Shown here: in pieces, positions 12,176 through 24,020 of the stretch
How the letters are laid out: each line of letters opens with the position of its first letter
Numbering within the stretch: position 1 is the stretch's first letter
Origin: Pseudovirgaria hyperparasitica
Lineage: Eukaryota > Ascomycota > Dothideomycetes > Acrospermales > Acrospermaceae
Assembly: GCF_010093815.1 (NCBI RefSeq)
Contig: NW_022985559.1
Span: forward strand, 1,439,117 to 1,503,116
Reading direction: 5' to 3'
DNA: 64,000 nt
Made by a program: the position numbers and the translations under genes
The notes under the pieces: model-generated
What the model was told of the DNA's origin: nothing
What the model saw: the letters and a program-made list of their open reading frames with translations, nothing else
Databases searched by the model: none

Positions 12176-13054
12176 GCTATGCTCAAGCATATGAGATTCG
12201 CTCGTCACTCACTTCTCACTACTCATATTCTTTAATGACCGGTGTACCGCGGCGTACATTCATGGCCTATTTCTTGCGGCGTTTCGGATTGTCCATTGTG
12301 TTCAAGGCATGTGCTTTGTCCCTGGATATACCACGTGAGCGACGTCGTACGACTACTTGACGCTTTCTTTCTACCTTCTCGTTTCGTCTGTTTAACATGC
12401 ATATGGGATGGGACCTTTTGGCCAAGTAACGTCTCACCTCTACAAATTTTTGATAGATCGACGGTAGCTGGATCCATCTCTTTCAATGGATTGGCATAAT
12501 GAATGGGCCTCAGGATTGAGCAACGTCTCTTGTACAGTACAAAGATATCCAACGTTATACACTCTTCCACAGTATGCCATGATCCGATATTACTTTGTTC
12601 TCTGCTCGGACATGTCGCGTGGGTGGAGACTAGCTCGAACGAGGGTGAATGCAACTAGTTGTGCAAGGCCGCGTGGCTTCAACGCGTGCCATTAGGTAGA
12701 AGGATTCTACTCTAATTGCAATATCAGATAATGCGTTGATGAATGTTCACCACGTACAATGGAGTATTCACCAGCGATGTATGCGTTCGGGAGTTCAAAT
12801 GATAAGTGAAAATGAGCATGAGCTTTCTATAAATCCGTTAAAGGTGGATGTGCGTACCCAGATGGTCCAAACTTAGTGCCCGTGCCACTCCTCCGCGCCG
12901 GCCGGGATGCTAGGCCGACTCGCTGAGCATTGATCCATAGGTAATTAGCTCCCAAGCCTCCAGGTGTCCAAACGTATCACCATAATCACTTTCCCTATCA
13001 TTCCCTACATCAGCACTCATTCCTCGAACCTTCTCCTCCACACATCCATGCATC
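12176..13054. other. Intergenic, 3' flank and vps10 promoter
   Basis: 879 bases without a supported gene. The last 100 bases before the vps10 start are C/T-rich (tcattcctcgaaccttctcc), typical of a fungal 5' leader. Confidence 0.5.
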
Positions 13055-16000
13055 ATGCGGCTACTACAGGGCATACTGCTGCCCGCCTTGCTCGCGGCCA
13101 TAGCTAGTATGGTAGGTGGCGTGTCCGCTAAGAAGGACAAACCCTCCCTTACGCGTACCGAATTCAAGACCGAACCTGGGAACCTTTTCTACTTCGAGGA
13201 TTCTCAGGTTGTGCTTATGATAGAAGTGGAAGAGGGCAAGGTTTGGAGAACAGATAATGAGGGCGACGAATGGAACGTGGTCGACGATATCAAGAGCAGT
13301 GATAAGCCATACGCACTCCTTAAGAACCAATACGATAGCAATGTGGCTGTAGCCTTGGGCAAGCGCAAGATACACTGGATCACCTATGATAAGGGAAAAT
13401 CCTGGAGACAATTCACAACAGATGAACATCCAAGTCAAGTGACGATACCCATCGCGTTTAATGCTGCGGATAACAAAAAGCTTCTCTACTCATCACTAGA
13501 AAAATGCCTTGGTACTGTGTGCATTGGAAATGTTGGTCTTAGTCCCGTCCCTTAAAGTTCGTACCTATAGCTAATATTCTCTCTATAGACATATTATACC
13601 GATGACGGTTTCGAGAGCACAAAAATATTGATCCAGAAGCGCAAGCTATGTGAATGGGCGGTAGCGACCGATCTGATCGCTGAGCGTGGCGACATCAACG
13701 AAGACCGTATACTATGTATCGTCGAAGGGAAATATGGCTCACATTCGCCGTCTAAGTACAGACTATTATATTCCGACAAGTGAGTAGGAAGATGTGGCGG
13801 CATGAACGGGCGCTGACAGTCCTAGCTACTTCGAGGACCAAACCGAGATGAAAATTGATGGCCAAACGATGACGGGGTTTGCCAGTATCGCAGCTGTCAA
13901 AGGCTTCCTCGTTGTCGCTGCCGCGACCCCGGGCTCTCACGAACTTGCCCTTTATACTTCAATGGATGCGGAAACCTGGCATAAAGCAGAATTTGGGGAC
14001 CACCATGTCGAAGAGAGCGCATACACAGTACTGGAATCCACGAATTACAGCATCCAAGTAGATGTGCAGACTGCAGACTTCACGCCTATGGGTGTGCTAT
14101 TCTCTAGCAATTCCGAGGGACGATTTTTCACGAACAATGTCGAGCACACAAACCGTAATGAACGAGGCTTCGTTGACTTCGAGAAAGTTTCCAATATACA
14201 AGGAGTCATAATAGTCAACGTTGTCAAGAATTACAAAGATTTACAAGGAATTGGGGGCTTCTTTGGTGAAGAAAAGCAGCTAATAACACAGCTTAGTTTT
14301 GATGATGGCCGGACATTCCATGATCTCAAATACAAGGACAAGGCGCTTCATCTTCACTCCGTCACGGATCTCGCGAACAGCGGCAGGGTATTCTCCAGCC
14401 CGGCCCCTGGTCTAATCATGGGGGTTGGTAATACCGGCGACTCCCTGAAACCTTACAAAGACGGCGACCTTTACGTGTCTGACGACGGTGGTCTTACCTG
14501 GAACAAAGCTCTAGAAGAAGCCCATAAATACGAATTCGGTGACCAAGGATCTGTTCTGGTGGCTGTTTTCGACGAGGGCCCGACTAAAGAGATCCGATAC
14601 TCTTTGAAACATGGCAAGGATGAGTGGCGTACACTTGAACTTGAGAATGAAATGAGAGCTGTGGAACTCACAACCAATACCGATTCGACAAGCTTGCGCT
14701 TTATTCTTATTGGGACAGAAGGATCTGGTAAGAAGAAACAGTGGGTCAGCTATACCATCAATTTCGATGACATGCACGAGCGAGATTGTGGCGAGAAAGA
14801 TTTCGAAACTTGGCACGCTCGCGTCGACGAGGATGGGAACGCCATGTGTATCATGGGTCGAAAGCAATCCTTCCACAGGCGCAAGGCGGACGCCGATTGC
14901 TTCGTAAAGGAGTTTGAGAAGCCTGAACTAGAATGGGACATATGCGAGTGTACTGAAGCTGATTACGAGTGCGACGCTGGTTTTACACCAGAATGGAGTG
15001 GTGAAGGTGATAAGAAGGAAAAGAAATGCGTCGTTGCCGGACGGCTGGATCCGCCTGATGATGCTTGCCAAGGCGACGATGAAACATTCATGGGAAGCTC
15101 TGGGTGGCGCAAGATTCCCGGAAACCAATGCAAAGGTGGTACCAAAAAAGATAAAGAGATGGAGCACGAATGCAGCGAGACCAAAAATCCTCCCGGGAGC
15201 GGCAAGATTTCAACTGAGATTACATCTTTCCCCGAAGACAACCTTGCCGAGTACTATTATCTTGAGAGGAACGGCCGACAAGGCGACGATGAGACTGTCG
15301 TTATGCGAACCACGGACAACACTGTCTATATTACTCGCGACCATGGAAAGACCTGGGGGCGGCCCAAGGCCATTGGTGACGACGAAATCGTCGCGATATA
15401 CCCTCACCAATACTTCAATGACGTTGTGTATTTCATTACAGCGAGCAAAAAGGTCTATTACTCAAAGGATCGCTGCAAGACAATTCATGACTTCGAAGCT
15501 CCGTCAGGTCCCAACAGGGCCGGCCTTCAGATTCTCCAATTCCATCCAAATAAAGACGGCTGGCTCATCTGGACTGGTCAGGACAAAACGGGGACGCCTC
15601 AAGCATGGAAAACACAGAGAGATGGCTTGGAATGGCATGCTCTAGCACGTGCCGTGAGCAAATGTCAATTCATGTTCAGTGACGTTGGACATGACGTGGA
15701 TGAACAGCTTGTATACTGCGAGCAGCACACTAACGAAGATCCGAGTGCGCCGCTCCAGCTTGTCTCGAGCAAAGACTGGTTTGCGAACAAGGACGTCGTT
15801 TTCGATGATGTTGTCAGCTTCGCAACCATGTCGGAGTTCATAGTCGTTGCGTCCAAAACGGAAGACCGCAAAAACCTCAAATTGGACGCCAGCATTGATG
15901 GCAAGAACTTCGCTGATGCTCAGTTCCCGCCCAAATTTACCGTCGAGCATCAACAAGCCTACACTGTACTTGACAGCTCTACTCACTCTGTATTCCTTCA

Positions 16001-17618
16001 CGTTACCGTCAATGCACACAGTAACTCTGAATATGGAACCATAATCAAAAGTAACAGTAACGGCACGTCCTATGTCCTGAGCGTTAATGAGGTCAATCGA
16101 AACGAAGAGGGCTACGTAGACTTTGAAAAAATGCAAGGCCTCGAAGGAGTGGCTATCATCAACGTCGTCCAGAACAAAGAACAAGTCGACAACGGTGCCG
16201 GGAAAAAGAAGCGCACACTTATTACCCATAACGATGGCGCTGACTGGGCTCTTTTGTCTAATGTGAAGGACGCTAAGGGGGAGAAGAACCTTTGCAATGA
16301 TAACGGATGTTCCCTTCACCTCCACGGATACACCGAGCGCTCTGATCCTCGAGCTACATTTTCGTCTGCATCCGCAGTCGGTCTCATGATGGGTGTGGGT
16401 AATGTGGGTACCGAGCTTAGCAGTCCGAGTGACGCCAATACCTTTCTGACCCAAGACGGAGGCGTTACATGGAATCAAGTTAAGTCGGGTCCTTATATGT
16501 GGGAATATGGAGACCAGGGATCGATCATTGTTCTCGTGAAGAAGAACGAAGCAACAGATCACGTTCTATACAGTACTGATGAGGGCGACTCCTGGACGGA
16601 ATACCCCTTCACCAGTTCCGATTCTTGGAATATCGAGCTCATCACTACGGTACCTAGTGATACGTCGATGAATTTTCTCTTGTGGGGTAAACAAGTCAAG
16701 GGTAAAAACCGTGGTAAGCTTGGTACGGTGAATCTTGACTTTTCCGGCCTCTTCGATCGTAAATGTGAGCTTGATGACGACAATCCTCTGGCGGGCGACT
16801 ACGAATTTTGGACCCCAAAGCATCCGTCTCAAGACACTGAATGCTTGTTTGGGCACATTGCCAAATACCATCGAAAGAAGCGTGGTGAACTGTGTTACAA
16901 TGGTGAACGTCGATTCGACGATGTGCACGAACAAGAGAAGTGTGAATGTACTCGTCGCGACTGGGAATGGTAAGTCATAGTTTAGATGTCTCACCCAACA
17001 GAACTGATACATTTGAGTAGTGATTATAACTACGAACGCCAGAACGATGGTTCATGCCTACTTGTGGAAGGTTTGTCGCCATCTGATCCCAAGGACGTGT
17101 GTCAAGACAAGGATGTGGTTGAGTATCATACCGTCACCGGCTATCGTAAAGTGCCGATCTCGACCTGTGAAGGTGGCCGGGATTTACGGGCAGAGACCCT
17201 ACCGTGCCCAGGCCATGAAGAAGAGTACAACGAGAAGCATGGCACATCTGGCTTCGTTATCTTCCTCGCGATAGTTCTCCCAATTACAGCAGCCGCTGGT
17301 GTCGGGTACTGGGTATACCAGAATTGGGACGGCAAGTTTGGCCGCATCCGACTGGGCGACGGCTATAGTTCGTTCGACAGCAACAGTCCATGGATATCAT
17401 GGCCCATCGCGGCCGTCTCCGGCCTCATTGCCGTTCTCGCTACGATCCCATTACTGGTCGGCAGTCTGTGGCGAAGTGCAAGCAGCAGATTCGGTGGCGG
17501 CCGTGGCTACGGAAGCCGGACGTACACGAGTAGAGCCTCGTTTGGCCGCGGCGACTATGCGATCGTGGATCCGGACGAAGGTGAACTGCTTGGTGATGAC
17601 AGTGACGAGGACGTCTAG
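13055..17618 (+). CDS. vps10: Vps10 sorting receptor (sortilin family), two Vps10 domains
   Basis: Four exons, 13055-13516, 13589-13779, 13826-16969 and 17021-17618, give 1464 residues, the normal size for fungal Vps10. It is a type I receptor that carries soluble hydrolases such as carboxypeptidase Y from the late Golgi to the endosome/vacuole. A signal peptide is clear (MRLLQGILLPALLAAIASMV, cut near VSA). Two copies of the ten-bladed propeller follow, each with Asp-box repeats (SDDGGLTWNKA, TRDHGKTWGRP, STDEGDSWTEY) and each ending in a cysteine-rich 10CC segment (DICECTEADYECDAGF; EKCECTRRDWECDYNYE). The second 10CC is split by the last intron. A transmembrane helix lies at about 1344-1366 (FVIFLAIVLPITAAAGVGYW); a second hydrophobic stretch at about 1392-1416 and an acidic cytosolic tail (GELLGDDSDEDV) follow. 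The first donor (gtgtgc) was chosen because only it gives the conserved TYYTDDGF continuation in frame. Confidence 0.95.
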
Positions 17619-18610
17619 TAGTCGGTGAATCTGGGTTTTTTTTGGGAAGCACAGGCATAGGATGGGTAGAACACAAGGTTGAACCCAATTTCTGAGAGGG
17701 GAGGCTCGGTGCCTTCCCTTTCAAAGTGTAGTTTTAGTTCCTTTTTTGAGCGCTGCGCAATCTGCTTCTCGAATGTCTTTCGTGCCATGAAACTATGTGT
17801 GTGTGCGTGTGTGTCAGCTTGGTGCATGACTGCTGTACTGTTTGATCATTCACAATGTCTAGCTAATTAGCCTTGACATTGTCAAATGGTCTTCCCCCCC
17901 TTAGTGCACTGTTCTATCTACCATCATCTCGAGATCACATTCGCGAAACCTCTTATTGCACCGGTGTTAATACAATAAGCTAGCATCGCTGACTATTCCC
18001 CACAGTTATATAGATGGCTGTGCCATTCATTCATGTCACATTCTAGTCCCAACTCCATCCTACGAAAACTTCATAAGACCATGTATACATACCAGATCAT
18101 ATATGAATCGTCACAGAGTAGTTCACTACCTACGCAAACACAGACATGAACACGCGCAAACAACATCTGCACAGACTTTTGCTTGCTTGATGCAACCTCG
18201 CTCAATGAGGGTTCGGTCAATTGGCGATCTATGAGACACTGTACGATTACATTGGATCTGGTACGAGGCATTGGAAAGGCGTTTACAAGCAGTTCTTATG
18301 GGTTGGATGGACTCTTCGGTGGTTGGGGACTGGGTGGAGATTGTAGGTTGGTAGCAGCGCTGTGATGATAGTGGTTCTGATATTGTGGGTTTGCAGGAGT
18401 CGTGAGTTTAGAGTTTGGTATGGAAGAGCTAGATGTATAAGGAGCTATTTCACCACTTTCATGTAAAAAAAAATAGAGATCTCTTGGCTATGCGGCTCAG
18501 TGAGGCCTAGAAAATTTGGGATATCTGTTAAAATCGTACACTCTTCAAATCTGCGTACACTCTTAAAAACTGCGCGACACATGCTACATCCATGAACCAT
18601 CCTCTTACAA
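17619..18610. other. Convergent 3' flanks, vps10 / FAR-17a gene
   Basis: About 1 kb with no supported gene. It includes a short tg-rich run at 17797-17815 and a c8 tract near 17893. Confidence 0.5.
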
Positions 18611-19500
18611 TTACACCTGTCTTACATCCTTCAGCTCTACAGCATGCATATCCAATCTTTCAGAGCTCATGCCCAAGGCCGTCTCTTTGTCCCTGGCGCT
18701 AAACTTGCCAGTTCTACAGAGTTTACTTTCAGTGACCCACACTCGGAGCCATATCAGGTACTTCACAATTATGAAGATGACGCATGCACCCACAAGTATT
18801 CCAATGATGTATCCTGCAGTGATGCCGCTGCCATGCTCTTGTATGTCAAGGAAATCGTAAACATAGAACCCTTGCGTAGCGTGGGTCAAGTATGCGAGAC
18901 CGAGATAGAGCGCGAGCAGGATGATGATTGGGATGAGGTGCCACCATGGAAGAGGGGACGTTCGCGGGATTATGATCTCAAGCAGCGCATAGACGGCGTT
19001 CAGGGCGTGTTGGGAGGTATTTGACCACGTTGCGAAAGGGGTCTCGAAGGAGCTGTATAAAAGGGTCCAGAAGACAACTATGGCCACTTTTTAGGAGACA
19101 GTCACATATGCGCTCACCATGCTGCAGACTTACTTGTAACGATCCACGGGTACACCGTAATGGTGCTGTACAGTACCTCGTGGAGTGTCTGTAAGACGAC
19201 TCCCCAGTCTTTCAGCGCTTCCCTTCCCTTGAGCCAGTATGTGCCGGTATGTATCGCTGCGAAGAGCCCGTATCCCGCGATCCCCCAGTAGGTCAATACT
19301 GTAAAGTATGAGAAATTCCTGCCTGCTTTGCGGTCACCGTGCGTGCCGTCCCAGCCAAGAGTGAAAAAGATTGTGAACCAAGCATAGAGGGCGAACACTG
19401 CTCGAAATGCGAAAAGAACGAGAGGGGACAGTAACCACGAGGTCACCCATCGCGACGTAGGATCGAAAGGGCGCGATGCAAGAGAGAGGCGCATTCTCAA
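18611..19500 (-). CDS. FAR-17a/AIG1-like multi-pass membrane protein
   Basis: Two exons, 19500-19134 and 19086-18611, with a 47-nt intron give 280 residues. The intron splits an ATG codon, so the downstream exon alone looks like a separate protein starting MAIVVFW. Five to six hydrophobic segments are visible, including LSPLVLFAFRAVFALYAWF, YFTVLTYWGIAGYGLFAAI, WHLIPIIILLALYLGLAY and GYIIGILVGACVIFIIVKYL. The FTVLTYWG motif and the pattern of segments fit FAR-17a/AIG1 proteins, whose animal members are membrane hydrolases of fatty-acid esters of hydroxy fatty acids. Whether this fungal protein has that activity is not shown by the sequence. The C-terminus is polar and probably cytosolic. Confidence 0.8.
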
Positions 19501-20399
19501 CGGACGGCGCAGAGATAACAGTTTGCTGGAGGAGGAAGTGTGTTATGCCATGTGGGAGTAGGTTTCAGTTGTTTGCTGCTGCGGGAATTTCTTTGAAAAC
19601 CGGTTCAACGCCGGGGGCTCTATATTTGGGAAATTGGCCGCACATGCAATGATCGCTTGGGGCCCCGAACGTACCTAAACAGGAGATCTGGCCAGTACAG
19701 AGAGTCGTCACTCGTGAAGCGTTTGCGACGAGCCCGTATTGACGATTGACTATCATTTCTACAATACACTAGGGCACGCTACGTGGATGGATCCGGATGC
19801 TGAAGCTTGGCTCGTTCCTGTCAGGCGTGTCCCGCTTTTTGGGCGCGAACGCCAGATCGCGTCGGGCCGAAAGGGACGATTCCCTTGACTTATTGCACTT
19901 TCTCTCGACGTCGAGCGTCCTCCGCCCTGCATATGACAATAGTAGATCAAACCCACCCTTACTCCACGCCGCTCATTATGTTTGTGCTATACGGTATCTG
20001 AGCATGGCAGAGCATGAAGCCGTTTTTGAAGGGTGGAACGAGCGAATCGTGCATACCGAGATCTAGGGATCGCAATTCCTTTCGTTGATCGAACCGAATG
20101 TGCGGAGTAGAAGGTGGTCCTATTAGCATGATAATTAGTCATGCAGCTGTTCTTCCTTGTTGATTGTTGCCTAGAATAGAGATGGGCGGTAGACCTCAAG
20201 GATTGATAACTGACCGGCCGCACCGATCCATCGAGGGCGCTTTCAGCTTGCAGCCTTTAAGAGAGCCCTTCGTCAAGGCTCACACTTCAAATACCACTCA
20301 TCAGAGACTCTCTTTAGTTTCCATCTTGTTGACCGCACTCTTCTGAGTCCACCGGTCAAACAAAACGCAACTGTTGCTGAGACTCTCGGCGTGCATGCC
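19501..20399. other. Intergenic, divergent promoter region
   Basis: About 900 bases between the FAR-17a gene (minus) and the small unknown gene (plus). Short frames of 60-90 codons here show no family feature. Confidence 0.45.
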
Positions 20400-20930
20400 A
20401 TGCCTCCTTCACGCCAACCCACCAGCCGATCAGATGCGGGAAGATCGCTTCGAGAGAGACTCACTCAGCCTTTGCAGAGCATCGCCTCCAAACAGCGTGC
20501 CCCCTCGCCACAAAGATACCCCTGGAAAATCGGCATTTACAATGGGGTGACCTGGCCAAAATTGAAGGCTCACCTCGAAACCTTGTTCCCCGGCACAGAG
20601 TTCAAGGAGAGAACGGTAATCGAGCGCGCTCTGGTGAAGGAGAGGCTATGGTGGCTAACGGTCAATCCTACAGAAGGGAGACTATTGGATAGTCAAAGTT
20701 CCAGCACCATCCACAACAGTGAGTGCACTTCCCTTGCATTGCCAACGTACAAAGATCTCGATTGACGTTTCCAGGATCGCAAAAACGAGATACTACAGCT
20801 GAGAGATGATAATCGCGCTAGAGAACCATCGCTTACGCCCGAGCCCGGAATGCATATCAAAGTTCCAGTCGAGGGAATGGCAAATGACCCATCTTCGGCC
20901 CCCGAGGGTGGGGCAGGTGGTGCGCCATAG
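20400..20930 (+). CDS. Small basic protein of unknown family
   Basis: I do not recognise the family. Three exons fit: 20400-20615, 20674-20718 and 20775-20930, giving 138 residues. The middle exon is only 45 bases, but all junctions are phase 0 with GT/AG, the first intron has a gctaacg branch site close to its acceptor, and the spliced protein reads smoothly through ERTKGDYWIVKVPAPSTTD. The N-terminus is Ser/Arg/Gln-rich; the centre (about 40-90) looks folded (YPWKIGIYNGVTWPKLKAHL, then LFPGTEFKER); the C-terminus is Gly/Pro/Ala-rich. There is no signal peptide or membrane segment. It lies about 280 bases upstream of the CorA-like gene, on the same strand. The exon model rests on splice signals only, so an alternative border is possible. 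Confidence 0.55.
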
Positions 20931-21209
20931 GCTGAAAGCGCAGCTCAAGTGGAGTATGTCACAAGGATGATGCTGCGTAATCGTTCCTCCGAGCGAAGGG
21001 TGGCTAAATCATGGGTGCACCAAAAAGTCGGACATGTGTACAGCCACACACAACGCATTGTTGAAGCAAGACAACGTAAGGCTGACACTGTAAATTTGTT
21101 CAAAAGAATAACTACATCGCGATCGTTCATATCTCCTCTAGCATAACTTTCCTTAAGTAGTAAATTCTATGCAAGCACAACAACCATTGGTCTTCACTAT
21201 TTGTTCAAA

Positions 21210-23081
21210 ATGTTCTTGGTTGACCATCAGCTTGCGGAGTCGATCCGAGGAGCCCACAAGTATCCACAGAACATCATTACAAGAACGTTAGATGCATGTG
21301 CCTGGACATTAACAAGCGCAACCACTTCACTAGACAAAGCGACACCTTCGTTGTTTGTAAAACGCGAAGAAGAGGTAGACCTGACGTTCCGCGATATAGA
21401 CCCTCAGGAAGGTATTTAGAACAATGTCCACTATGTCACAAGCACACAATCTGACTCGAATCCTCAGGCCTCAAAAAGACCAACATTCATCTGGAGGGCA
21501 AAGAATTGGAATGGCTCGGCGTACAGTCGAGAATGAATGAAGAGTGCCCACGCAAGCCTCCGTTTATATATGCTCAGAGGAGGGATCCGAAATGTCGTTT
21601 TATGTACGTCTCAAGAAACATGCGTGCGAATTACCAGCAAAGCACTAATCTTTAGCAGCTACATATACGGTATTCACAGCAGAGCGGCTCTAAAGGTGTC
21701 CAGAAGCATGCTCACAAACGTTCTCTCGTATCATGAGGTCATGCCAGCGTACTTGGACTTTATTTTAGCATTCGGATTGAAGTACGAACCAGATGATCTC
21801 AAATTCAGTGCCTTCATGGAGCAGACTACTTTATCAGCACCACGTGGACCTGTCACAACAGAGCTAGGCCGAAGCGGACGGCAGTTCCAGCTATGTTACA
21901 ATCTACGGACCGCGACCAAGAAATCTGAGGAGAACGGCTTGGGTAATCATCAGGAATGGTCCATCCAACCAGCTGCAATCCACCATCAGTTTGATGTAAT
22001 CGAAGGCACTACCCTCTGGATAGTCACAAAAGGGGGTCGCGATTTATACCACCGTTATAAGGATTTCTCTGCATCAAGCGTTCGGCCAAGTGGCTTGGCT
22101 TTCACATCACCAGAAGAGTGCCTGCGATCGAGCCTCTCAACACATCTAATGTTCTGTCGTTGGGCTACGGAGGGTTGGCGATGGTTCTTGAAGTGGCTTG
22201 AAATGACTGTTGAGGAAGAGGTAGGGCAAAGTACTCGCAGACATTATCACTCTGTTAATGTGACGTTAGACTCAGCTCGCCGGCTATAGCCCATCGAAGA
22301 ATTACAGATCCGAGCACCTTATGCGGTTGCATCGGCATTTAGACAAAGCCGCAGGAATCGTCATTGCATTGGAGACGAATGTGGAGATCTTGACCTTACT
22401 TCGCGAATACTATTGTAAGCTGGTCAGCAGACATGATTATCCATCAGCCTTGAAAAATGCCTGCAGCGACGACTTGCATTGCTTCGATACCAAACTTGGT
22501 GTCATGGTGCATAATTCCAAGATGGAACTGTTCAGGGCAAAATCACTCGTGGAAATCGTTAAAGATCGAAAAGAATTGGTATGATTGACGATCTGGAAGC
22601 CACACTTGTCACACATACTAACGCACTCCAAGATAGTGCAACACTTGCAGACTCAGGCTTCTGAGAGAATAGAAGCTGTCAGCAATCGTATGGAACGGGA
22701 AGCTATTGCAGTCAGAATGTTGACAATTGTCTTTGGAGTATATCTACCGGGCAGTTTCGTATCGGTCAGTGTTACCACCATTACTATGCTTTCTCTGATG
22801 GTTCTAATGTGAATCAGGCCTTCTTCTCCACCGACGTTGTTCATTACTCCGCCAATGATAATGAGAAGGTGGTGTTCTCATCAATAGCACTGGACAGATG
22901 GCTTCAGCTGACAGTTCCTTTGACTGCGCTCACTTTGATATTCGTCTATTGGTCACACTCTTTCGCGAACAAGTCAGCGATGTTTAACAAGTTCATGCTC
23001 GCAAATGCTCGGGGTATAGCACGCTCGGTTGGCTCATTTGCTCTTCGAAAACGTGCCTCGACAGACTCAACGATGGTTTAA
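21210..23081 (+). CDS. CorA-like membrane protein, fungal accessory type
   Basis: Six exons, 21210-21411, 21468-21603, 21656-22264, 22308-22578, 22633-22764 and 22818-23081, give 537 residues; an ATG nine bases upstream would add three. The order of motifs fits the fungal CorA-like family: AESIRGAHKYPQNII near the start, a beta-rich middle (CRFMIS..., VMPAYLDFILAFGLKY, ELGRSGRQFQLCYNLR), a long helix (LMRLHRHLDKAAGIVIALET, then ERIEAVSNRMEREAIAVRML) and two C-terminal membrane segments at about 433-455 (LTIVFGVYLPGSFVS) and 478-496 (WLQLTVPLTALTLIFVYW). The GMN signature of true CorA magnesium channels is not seen after the first membrane helix, so magnesium transport is doubtful. Intron 2 ends in a tandem acceptor (tttagcag), allowing two forms differing by one codon. 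The fourth exon uses a weak donor upstream (gttaga). Confidence 0.7.
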
Positions 23082-24020
23082 GGGATGTAGGAGACTAATA
23101 TACAAATGTACATATATATTTACGATACCGCACCAAACATCAGGAGTTGTCTAAATGTGTTAAAAGAAATGAGTCGCCAGCACTTGCCGCCGCTATACAA
23201 CTGTTTTGAGATACACATGCTTGTCTACGATTTGGAGCCATGCAAATGGTTCTAAGATGATTTGAGTCTCAGCGCGAGAAGATGTCGCAGTGAACATCAA
23301 GATGCTCGTCGGCAGTAATGCCTCATTCTAGCATTGCATCGATCGGGGCTTGCGGCATGTGGCGTACTAGCATAGCCTCAAGATCACACATGAAACCTTG
23401 TCAGCAGCACTTCCCAGCAAAGTGTCATTGTGGAGAGGCCATCTCTCGCACACCAATGACTGCGTGTGTCCACAGGCCAGGTTGTAGTAGATTCGACTTA
23501 CTAGCCTCTCGTAAAAAAAGAATGCCAAGGGTACGAAGCAAGAGATGGAAGTCGGGGTGACGTGCATGTGAAGCTCGCCCGGTCAGAATCGTAGACGTGT
23601 TAGGGCCGGGCAGCGTGCTGTGATAAAAGGAAGGAGGAAAGAGCTGGGTGCTTTGCGAGCTCACCGCTTACCATGCAAAATCCGAGGGTATGCTTGATTT
23701 ATGGTAATTTACAATCTTATCAGTCTTCTACCACCTGCAAAGCTACTATGCAGATGCAGACTAAGCGGGGCTTCTCGCAGCCTTGTCTGCGTGGATGTAC
23801 CCTCATCGTACCTCTGGAAAGGCAGCAGGATTTCCATATACCTCTTAGATCCTTCTGTCGTTCACTTTTCATCCGTTTGAATCGGCGATTATCTAGCGTA
23901 TCTCTTTCATGAACTCCATATTCACTCTTGAAGGCCCGTCTACGGGTTTAACCGTCCGATCGGCCCCACGAGGCTGAGCCTCGCTCAATTTGCAGCGGTT
24001 TCACTTTGACAAAGATCAAG
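23082..24020. other. Intergenic
   Basis: 939 bases upstream of the kinase gene. No frame here has recognisable features. The last 40 bases are likely the 5' leader of the kinase gene. Confidence 0.45.

Noticed and set aside
15642-16562. 306-codon minus frame inside vps10
   Set aside because: Lies fully within the coding exon of vps10 and has no domain; a frame shadow.
24006-24020. Longer N-terminus for the kinase-vWA protein
   Set aside because: The upstream extension begins with TTG; the first ATG in frame is 24021.
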